A stretch of DNA of 37,587 nt from Candidatus Brocadia sp. WS118 (lineage in GTDB: Bacteria; Planctomycetota; Brocadiia; Brocadiales; Brocadiaceae): the NCBI GenBank assembly GCA_007618135.1, contig PHFX01000168.1, positions 1 through 37,587 on the forward strand, written 5' to 3'. The stretch's first letter is position 1. Each line of letters starts with the position of its first letter. The position numbers were made by a program, and so were the translations under genes. This document shows positions 32,701-37,587 of the stretch, in pieces. The notes beneath the pieces are model-generated. The model made no database searches, was not told where the DNA came from, and saw only the letters and a program-made list of their open reading frames with translations.

Positions 32701-33393
32701 TTTTTCAATTGCTGTATCGTAATTTCCCGACCAAGCATCTATATCAGCGGAGAGTTGCCGTAATTTCAGACTTTTTTCCTCGTCAGGAACTTGAGCAATT
32801 GTTTCTTGAGCTTTGGCATATTTCTTTAAGCCCACGAGAAGATTTATTTTGAGAAGCATTATTACCCGATTGTGTGAATCATGAAGTAAAATCTTGTCAC
32901 AGAGGTCAAGAGCCTCCCCATATTTTTCCTGCCCGGCAAAAACACCGGCTACCTCCTCAGCAAGCGTTAAATCGCCCTCATCAAGTAATAACGCCTGCAT
33001 ATAATATGCTATAGCACGGTCGTCCTTCTTATTCTTGATTGCATTTCGGGCCGCATTGATCAAGAGTTTTTTGGCATAACCATCCTTGCCCCCGGTCGCA
33101 ATTCCCATCTTCTGTATTAAATATTCGTAGTGGACAGCAGCGTTACGGTAGTTTCCACAATCCTGTAGAAAATCTGCATATTCCAACTCAACGGCATAAT
33201 CTTCAGGGTTTATCTTCAGGTAGTTATCATATCGCCGGATAGCTTTTTTCGTCCACCCTGCCTTCGCTGCATTCCGTGCAGCCATCAGGAAGAGTAATGA
33301 TTCTTCCTCTTTTTTTCCCCGTGCATGAAGGGTTACCACAAGAGCAAAAATAATTGAAAGTCCCAGAATAACAGCTATCAACGTTTTTTTCAT
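29776..33393 (-). CDS. Large TPR protein with C-terminal outer-membrane beta-barrel, polysaccharide-export-like
   Basis: This 1205-residue protein starts at the ATG at 33393, after AAGGAGAAAA; an in-frame start at 33438 is less likely. MKKTLIAVILGLSIIFALVV is a signal sequence. Many TPR-like helices follow (for example ALDLCDKILLHDSHNRVIML, then EAYQKLCKDYPEDDEILCEW) to about residue 910. The last 280 residues are alternating beta strands with aromatic ends, closing in GIFCNIRF, as for outer-membrane barrels. This architecture is that of BcsC, PgaA and PelB exopolysaccharide exporters. With the GH8 partner it suggests secretion of a beta-glucan or amino-sugar polymer. Which polymer is not shown. 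Confidence 0.88.
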   Translation of the reverse strand: MKKTLIAVILGLSIIFALVVTLHARGKKEEESLLFLMAARNAAKAGWTKKAIRRYDNYLKINPEDYAVELEYADFLQDCGNYRNAAVHYEYLIQKMGIATGGKDGYAKKLLINAARNAIKNKKDDRAIAYYMQALLLDEGDLTLAEEVAGVFAGQEKYGEALDLCDKILLHDSHNRVIMLLKINLLVGLKKYAKAQETIAQVPDEEKSLKLRQLSADIDAWSGNYDTAIEKYQKLVHQSPDNRELWSQLIKVLSWAKKWPLLLDTLQAGRDKIEITDDVRALLVDAHLSLGESEKAIEIWKTISKESDTWSASALMIVDKFLSQRKLAAALDTLEKIVSDSNYVPEVHLLAKLAILYTYQEMPGKGFEILDKYPVSPQSKPIIEATKAEILSLTSRYDDALSIIHTLEGDKETGLRLRMLELECYYALEKDGMLLKKSFSILQKLSHEEVAERSKVLTLRILSQIRIGQYEEARTEIELLSKSDEKDPGPSILTVLLLSAERQLGAYENANQVLGKVLEGFTAETEMVRPQLLDAVPLSAWKIADEMALHRNPEVSTQRAKAEYKAGNYQQSVMLYKELEKEKKDPLYKLGMVECYLGQNNPEEANKLLHQIPLPGLPEKETTRYFEALVKLKKSKEELSAKLFLFPEDISQKTSVKAIVAIANIQSGDRAMADGIVKQYLSNQPGNLASFQTILERIGYFDRGRQSQNYEFAKEWLRQAVGQFPGDSGLRYQYAKLLATHNDYDLACEQFLALQKNDPTDVRCVRWLAQVNAWRHEYDESLRWYDAYLRERPLDFDRRREAARVYGWALRPREANEAYQKLCKDYPEDDEILCEWKAKRNNWLGRKRTAISFYRELAERRPDDSEILFDLGQMYSQLNLSTPAEDTYQKLLVYAPEHNHAQFARESEQWRRKQSVRLKQSYIHQKGSGDDFGNYEIMMFRTDAAYAPVRLSEAMDLSVGLGNTVFNFTEHSGSVAEHLTLQVNKYFEQGITTYLDGEASTYSENRHETVQFEAGGAYRFFDTFDVTVFGGREDVLQNFNTLENNRGRYFTGGRFAWDISQRIDISSQFKKHWYDDSNNGTEDYTTIGYKLSLYPKILKFVVETYGYDVHARRDEYWSPHDYRKYIGGVVWRHYLGKEHFSGAPKLFYELALRESIDSDSVDFIEPRFEFGWDDQRRWNIGFEIRPVQSKVFEEEQAGIFCNIRF

Positions 33394-33480
33394 TTTTCTC
33401 CTTTTTTGTTCTTCACAGCATAGAAGATAAGGTGTCATCCTTTGAAGGTACTATAGTGAACATTTTAAATAAGCTGGCAT

Positions 33481-33710
33481 GTAACAATTTAGTTTTTTGA
33501 AAAATTTCAGTAAAATGAGGCTTTAACCATCATCGATGGACAAGGTATACCATGAGAAACACACCCCTAAATCCCCTCTTTTTAGAGGGGACTTCTGCTC
33601 TCCCCTCTAAAAAGAGGGGCCGGGGGTGTGTTTGAAACCATCAAACACTTTGTCCGTACCGTAGAACCAAAAACAGATTGAATCTTTTTTTCAAAAAACT
33701 AAAATGTTAC
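33481..33710. mobile_element. Candidate 230-bp MITE with 24-bp terminal inverted repeats
   Basis: Left end GTAACAATTTAGTTTTTTGA and AAAA (33481-33504) and the inverse of the right end (33687-33710) differ at one base in 24. Inside is a nested palindrome: ACACACCCC, then CCCCTCTTTTTAGAGGGG (33573-33590), and an inverted partner CCCCTCTAAAAAGAGGGG (33602-33619), then GGGGTGTGT. No ORF is present. No clear target-site duplication was found. It sits upstream of the TPR/barrel gene. Confidence 0.6.
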
Positions 33711-33914
33711 TTAACTTTTTGAAAATATATTGCAGTTTATTTTTTTTCACCCCCCTTCATAGGGTGGAATTATTTGCAGCTTTGATGTGCAATGATATAT
33801 TGATCGGGTATTAACCCTGAAATTCTCACCCGAAAAAAGAAGGCAATCAAGGCAAATATGTAGGTAGATTATCCAAATAATTTTATGATTGCAAGAATTT
33901 TTATGGAGATACGC

Positions 33915-33980
33915 ATGAAAGGAAGAACGAAAAAAAACTATCTTAGCTATCGTAAACGCTATAAAGAAAGTTTTCATTAG
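33915..33980 (+). CDS. Possible 21-residue basic microprotein
   Basis: The ATG at 33915 follows GGAGATACGC (GGAG, 6-bp spacing) and encodes MKGRTKKNYLSYRKRYKESF then H and TAG. Nearly half the residues are Lys or Arg. The ribosome site is decent, but chance cannot be excluded at this length. It lies alone between the MITE and a palindromic element. Confidence 0.25.
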   Translation: MKGRTKKNYLSYRKRYKESFH

Positions 33981-33989
33981 GAGTGCGTT

Positions 33990-34086
33990 AGCCTGAAGCA
34001 ACCCCTGTTTGAGATTGCTTCGCTGAGTTTACACTGAGCAAAGCGAATGTGCTCAGTGTAAACTCAGCGAATGTGCCCGCAACGAC
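33990..34086. repeat. Palindromic element with perfect 19-bp arms, subfamily of the GAAGCAATC repeat
   Basis: GCTGAGTTTACACTGAGCA (34022-34040) and TGCTCAGTGTAAACTCAGC (34050-34068) are exact inverses around AAGCGAATG. Outside lie GATTGCTTC and a CGCAACGAC tail, as in the 11200-11285 copy. The region from 33711 to 34182 holds otherwise only the possible microprotein. Confidence 0.75.
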
Positions 34087-34182
34087 GATTCCATGTTAAC
34101 GTATTTGAGACATGTATTATAACGAACCAGACCTGCCACACATCACAGGTAAAAGAGGATATGCCTAATCTCGACAACTCCA

Positions 34183-35076
34183 TTAATTCCCAAAGAAGAG
34201 GTTAAATGCCGCTGCCTCTTTTTCGATACTTTCTGCAAATGTTTGCTGAAGTCTGTTCAGGTCAGACGCATCCCATGCTATTCCATACGATTGGGCACGT
34301 TTGATAATATCAGGATACAGGGTTTCTGTTTTAACAGGGTTATCCACTCCACCCACGGTTTGCATCTCGTAGAGATGGGCAAATATATCAGCAATGTGTA
34401 CCACTACCGGTAAAAGAGATTTATTATCTGTTTCCTGGAGGCGATGATGAAACCCAATAGCTGTCAGTAAGCTTTCCGGAAACATCCATTTTTTCAGAAG
34501 CTTCATTCCAACTTCGTCATGAGTCATTCCAAGAATTCCTTTCTCGGTCTCGAAGGCCGTGAATTTCAATTCCAAATGCTTTGCAGCTTCAACCAGTTTA
34601 ATAAATTCATGAGGTAACGTCATGTATATAATCAGCTTCCCTATATCGTGAATGAGACCAGCCACAAAAAATTCATTACTCGCTTTTTTTATCTCGGTTG
34701 CAATAACCTTTGCCGCAAGACCGCAAAGAAATGAATGACTCCAGAATTTCCCAATGTCATAATTTCCCTTTTTCTCAATTTTCATAAAACTCTCAAATAC
34801 AACTGCGGATATAACCAGGTTTCTCACCTCCTTAAAGCCCAAAACCGTTATAGCGTGCTGCAATGAGGTAACCCTCCTTATCGCACCAAAAAATGGGGAA
34901 TTGGCCATTTTAAGCAGCTTTGTGGTAAGGGATATATCAGGGGTAATAACCTTCGTAAGGTCATCTGCAGAACTGTTTGGATCAGCAGTAATATTTATAA
35001 CCTCGCACGCCACGGTTGGTAACGTGGGGATAGAATTTATCTTGGAAATAAGCAGAGAAATTTTATCAAAACTCAT
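34183..35076 (-). CDS. HDOD-domain signalling protein
   Basis: This 297-residue protein starts at the ATG at 35076 with AAGGAAAAATC upstream; a TTG at 35112 would add 12 residues. The HDOD domain spans nearly the whole length: ISKINSIPTLPTVACEVINI, then LTTKLLKMANSPFFGAIRRV, LQHAITVLGFKEVRNLVISA, and FVAGLIHDIGKLIIYMTLPH. It keeps an HD pair (GLIHDIGK), but HDOD proteins usually lack nuclease or phosphodiesterase activity and act as signalling scaffolds. It follows the REC-GGDEF-HD-GYP gene by 169 bp on the same strand, so a joint role in c-di-GMP or stress signalling is likely. Confidence 0.92.
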   Translation of the reverse strand: MSFDKISLLISKINSIPTLPTVACEVINITADPNSSADDLTKVITPDISLTTKLLKMANSPFFGAIRRVTSLQHAITVLGFKEVRNLVISAVVFESFMKIEKKGNYDIGKFWSHSFLCGLAAKVIATEIKKASNEFFVAGLIHDIGKLIIYMTLPHEFIKLVEAAKHLELKFTAFETEKGILGMTHDEVGMKLLKKWMFPESLLTAIGFHHRLQETDNKSLLPVVVHIADIFAHLYEMQTVGGVDNPVKTETLYPDIIKRAQSYGIAWDASDLNRLQQTFAESIEKEAAAFNLFFGN

Positions 35077-35245
35077 ATCACCGATTTTTCCTTTTCTTCC
35101 GTGAGGGTCCAAATCTTATGAATTCACCGATTGTCCGAGAATTGCCATTCTGAACTTGTTTCGAAATCTCACACCCCTTGATGCTTTTCATATCAGGGAA
35201 TTCAGAATGATAAAATGGTGCGACTTCTCTTCCCGGACAGCCTGT

Positions 35246-36880
35246 TCAGGGCTGACATTTTCGCATGGCCTCTCGCACTTTTTCCTTTGCCTTCGCCAAA
35301 ACTGCTTCTGGCACAGAGAGAAGTCCTTGTTTCTCCACAATATCAAAAAACAGAAAAACCAGTTTGGGATCAAACTGACTTCCGGCATTATCGGCAAATT
35401 CTTCAACAACCTTTTCGGGCGGAAGGTTTTTCCTAAAAGGTCGTTCAGATACCATGGCAACCATTGCATCAACTGTAGCAAATATCCTGGCGCCCAGCGG
35501 TATTTCATTACCTTTGAGCCCCACGGGATAACCGGAGCCATCATAATTTTCATGATGATGCTGAAGAATCGATCTTTCATGAGCAAAAAAGTCGAATAAT
35601 CCGGTCAATTCTGCCATCATATCGGGCTGGCTTTCAATCTCTCTCTTTTCGCTGGTACTCAGCCCTGTGCTATTACTGTTCAAGGCTTTTTCCAGCATGA
35701 ATTTGAAGCTGTCATGAAGCTTTGCAGCATTTTTAAAGGACTCCACAATAGAAGGGGGAAGATTAAATCTTTCCCCTATAAGTTCAATATATTGTATGAC
35801 CTGGTGGTTGTGTTTCAGATATTTCGTAGCCCCTATATTTCGAACCATGAGACACAGAGATTGGACAGATGCCTTTTTTGTTTTTTCCAAAAGAGCTGAA
35901 ATGTTTTCTTTTAGGTAACTGAAATCCTCGGCTTTGCTAATCTTATCTTCCCCAGATTTCACGGAAGAATCTTTCAGGTAAATACTGACTCTATTTCTCC
36001 CTTCCGACTTGGAGCGGCAAAGAGCCTTGTCTGCAAATGCTATAAGTTTATTACTTTCAGATGGTTGATGACTTTTTACAGATGCCACACCGATACTCAC
36101 GGTTGCAATTGTTGAATTGGTTCCATCCTCATACACTTTTGATTCGCAGATAGAACGAATTTTTTCCGCTACATCCAGTGCACCGTCAACGTCTGTATTG
36201 GGAAGAAGTGCCATGAACTCTTCTCCACCGTATCGGAAAACAAAGTCATGCATTCTTACTTCTCGTTTTAAACAGTCAGAAAATTCACGCAATACGAAAT
36301 CGCCAAAATTATGTCCAAAAGTATCGTTAATGACTTTGAAATAATCTATATCAAGCAACAGGCAGGATAAATCGGTCTGATGTCTTAATGCGCGGGCATA
36401 CTCCTTCTCAAGGATTTCCTTCATATAATGACGATTATGCAAATCAGTCAACTCATCATAGATGGCCTTTTTACGCAAGACATTGCGTGCTTCCAGCAAC
36501 TCCTTATTCATTTCGACAATCCGTCTTCCGACGTTCAGGCGCACCCTAAGTTCATTTTGATTGAATGGTTTGATGATATAGTCGTCCGCGCCCGCTTCTA
36601 TTCCGGAGACGACATCCTCTTTTTCAGTTTTCGAGGTAAGCAACAGAATATACGCATAAGGCTCTCTGGCCTGTTTCCGAATCCTACGACATATCTCCGT
36701 ACCATCCAAACCTGGCATCATCCAATCGAGGATCAGAAGGTATGGAGCATTTTCAGACTGAATAACCTCCCACGCTTCAAGACCATCCTTGCACGATATA
36801 ACCTCATACTCCATGTCTCCCAAAAACTTCTCTAATCTGTGCCGTGTGATGTTTTCATCTTCTGCTACTAATATTTTCAT
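35246..36880 (-). CDS. Response regulator with GGDEF and HD-GYP domains (c-di-GMP synthesis and breakdown)
   Basis: This 544-residue protein has three domains. REC (1-120): phospho-acceptor D52 in LILDWMMPGLDG, K104 in YIIKPF. GGDEF (about 140-303): active-site RYGGEEF (GGEEF 218-222) and an inhibitory-site RMHD (209-212) five residues before it. HD-GYP (about 340-540): H389-D390 in KLHDSFK, then HHHENYDGSGYP (441-452) and GARIFATVDAMVAM. The GGEEF site looks active. The HD-GYP has HDSFK for the usual HDIGK, but keeps the H, D, K and the GYP loop. One protein could thus make and degrade c-di-GMP under phosphorylation control. An Hpt gene sits directly upstream. Confidence 0.95.
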   Translation of the reverse strand: MKILVAEDENITRHRLEKFLGDMEYEVISCKDGLEAWEVIQSENAPYLLILDWMMPGLDGTEICRRIRKQAREPYAYILLLTSKTEKEDVVSGIEAGADDYIIKPFNQNELRVRLNVGRRIVEMNKELLEARNVLRKKAIYDELTDLHNRHYMKEILEKEYARALRHQTDLSCLLLDIDYFKVINDTFGHNFGDFVLREFSDCLKREVRMHDFVFRYGGEEFMALLPNTDVDGALDVAEKIRSICESKVYEDGTNSTIATVSIGVASVKSHQPSESNKLIAFADKALCRSKSEGRNRVSIYLKDSSVKSGEDKISKAEDFSYLKENISALLEKTKKASVQSLCLMVRNIGATKYLKHNHQVIQYIELIGERFNLPPSIVESFKNAAKLHDSFKFMLEKALNSNSTGLSTSEKREIESQPDMMAELTGLFDFFAHERSILQHHHENYDGSGYPVGLKGNEIPLGARIFATVDAMVAMVSERPFRKNLPPEKVVEEFADNAGSQFDPKLVFLFFDIVEKQGLLSVPEAVLAKAKEKVREAMRKCQP

Positions 36881-36976
36881 ATACCACCTAAAACCTTCAT
36901 TTCACTGCCCATTACCTTCTGTCAACCGTCATGCTGCACTTTGCTCTATAACACATTCATCATTAAAATGCAAGTA

Positions 36977-37375
36977 TTATTTAGATTTAATAAAATTCCG
37001 TAACGCATTTACCAGTCGCGCTGTTTCCCTCGTCAAAGCTCCATAAGCTTCTTCAACATTTTCCAGTCTGTTTTCTCTTCCCATCATCTCCAGGCTCAAT
37101 GCTGCTTTAAACACCGTATTTTTCCCAAAATTGGCAACTGCCCCCTTCAGTTTATGGGCTGATTTTTCCAGGGCATTACTATCACGCCTATGAACGGCAT
37201 CCTTTATTGAAAACGTTTGCTCTGGTAAGCCATCAATAAACATTTCCGCCAGTTCTTTGAGAAATTCCTCTTCGTTAGCATTTATTTCAAGGGCCTCATT
37301 CTTGTCAAAAACCGTCTCATCATTTTCCCACTTTTGTTTCCTGTAATCGGCAATATCATTTGAATTTGCTTTCAT
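36977..37375 (-). CDS. Histidine phosphotransfer (Hpt) domain protein
   Basis: This 132-residue protein starts at the ATG at 37375 after AAGGAGGAATTTTAGA. An upstream in-frame extension to 37480 enters repeat and transposase sequence and is unlikely. The Hpt helix bundle carries the phospho-His H74 in EKSAHKLKGAVANFG, preceded by FLKELAEMFIDGLPEQTFSI. Hpt proteins shuttle phosphate between a hybrid kinase and a response regulator. The REC-GGDEF-HD-GYP gene starts 96 bp downstream on the same strand and is the obvious recipient. The cognate kinase is not in the window. Confidence 0.92.
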   Translation of the reverse strand: MKANSNDIADYRKQKWENDETVFDKNEALEINANEEEFLKELAEMFIDGLPEQTFSIKDAVHRRDSNALEKSAHKLKGAVANFGKNTVFKAALSLEMMGRENRLENVEEAYGALTRETARLVNALRNFIKSK

Positions 37376-37476
37376 TCTAAAATTCCTCCTTACAATTAAA
37401 TTAGGCCTTCGGCGACTTTCCCCCCCTGTTTCCCCCCGTTTACGCTTACAGTTGGACAAATATTTTGCTGGACAAA

Positions 37477-37587
37477 TCATCCATAATCAGATTGAGGTAT
37501 ACCCATTGTAAGGGAAACACCTATCAAAATATCAGCAAGCCTTCGTATTCCCCGCCACATTACTTCCACACCAGGTTCTCTCTCTTT
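37477..37587 (-). CDS. Partial C-terminus of a probable IS4-type DDE transposase
   Basis: A reverse-strand frame enters from the right edge and reads REPGVEVMWRGIRRLADILI, then GVSLTMGIPQSDYG and TGA (37479-37477). The PG-x-x-V-(M/L)-WRG-x-(R/K)RL-x-D pattern is common at the end of IS4-superfamily transposases. Only 36 codons are visible, and the assignment is by eye. Confidence 0.5.
   Translation of the reverse strand, partial: KEREPGVEVMWRGIRRLADILIGVSLTMGIPQSDYG

Overview
The window reads as chromosome of a Gram-negative, outer-membrane-bearing anaerobe. The best guess is a planctomycete of the anammox group (Brocadia/Kuenenia-like). That is an inference from moderate-to-low GC, futalosine-pathway menaquinone genes, cobalamin genes, secreted FmdE-like and HbpS-like proteins, rich c-di-GMP signalling and many short palindromic repeats. 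No marker in the window settles the genus.

Layout. (1) Positions 1-522 look like the right end of an integrated element: a small reverse-strand ORF runs off the left edge, followed by phased short repeats and a 3' half-tRNA (Thr, CGU-like) that looks like an attR. (2) 699-2843 holds an alkaline-phosphatase-superfamily phosphodiesterase and an APS kinase. (3) 3.0-4.5 kb holds a secreted orphan protein, repeats, and a c-di-GMP-I riboswitch with its own terminator but no obvious target gene. (4) 4.5-8.2 kb is a housekeeping block: cobS, cobU, holA, a small unknown gene and a transaldolase. (5) 8.4-13.2 kb has two Cache-domain sensors without output domains (one a tandem duplication) on either side of rarA. 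(6) 13.5-19.9 kb mixes intact metabolic genes (lhgO-like, cobK/cbiJ, hutH-like, a metallophosphoesterase) with decaying genes: a 4HB sensor fragment, a HepT-like toxin with a stop in its catalytic motif, a collapsed GxxExxY gene between inverted repeats, and KAP-like and formylglycine-enzyme-like debris. (7) 19.9-21.9 kb is mqnC and mqnA on the reverse strand. (8) 22.0-24.9 kb encodes three exported proteins (FmdE-like, CARDB, HbpS/GlcG-like). (9) The tmRNA gene ssrA lies at 24997-25352 on the reverse strand. (10) 25.8-28.5 kb has a small unknown gene, then a lipoprotein, a two-TM protein and an HtrA/Deg protease. (11) 28.6-33.4 kb is a GH8 glycosidase lipoprotein and a 1205-residue TPR/beta-barrel protein. 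(12) 34.2-37.4 kb is a signalling cluster on the reverse strand: Hpt, REC-GGDEF-HD-GYP, HDOD. (13) The right edge cuts into what looks like a transposase C-terminus.

How it fits together. Two themes stand out. One is c-di-GMP and surface biology: the riboswitch at 4.1 kb, an enzyme that may both make and degrade c-di-GMP at 35-37 kb with a phosphotransfer partner, and an exopolysaccharide-export-like pair at 28.6-33.4 kb. The other is genome erosion: several gene remnants lie between repeats of at least five palindromic families, plus a candidate 230-bp MITE. The metabolic genes (cobS, cobU, cobK, mqnA, mqnC) are scattered pieces of pathways whose other steps must lie elsewhere.
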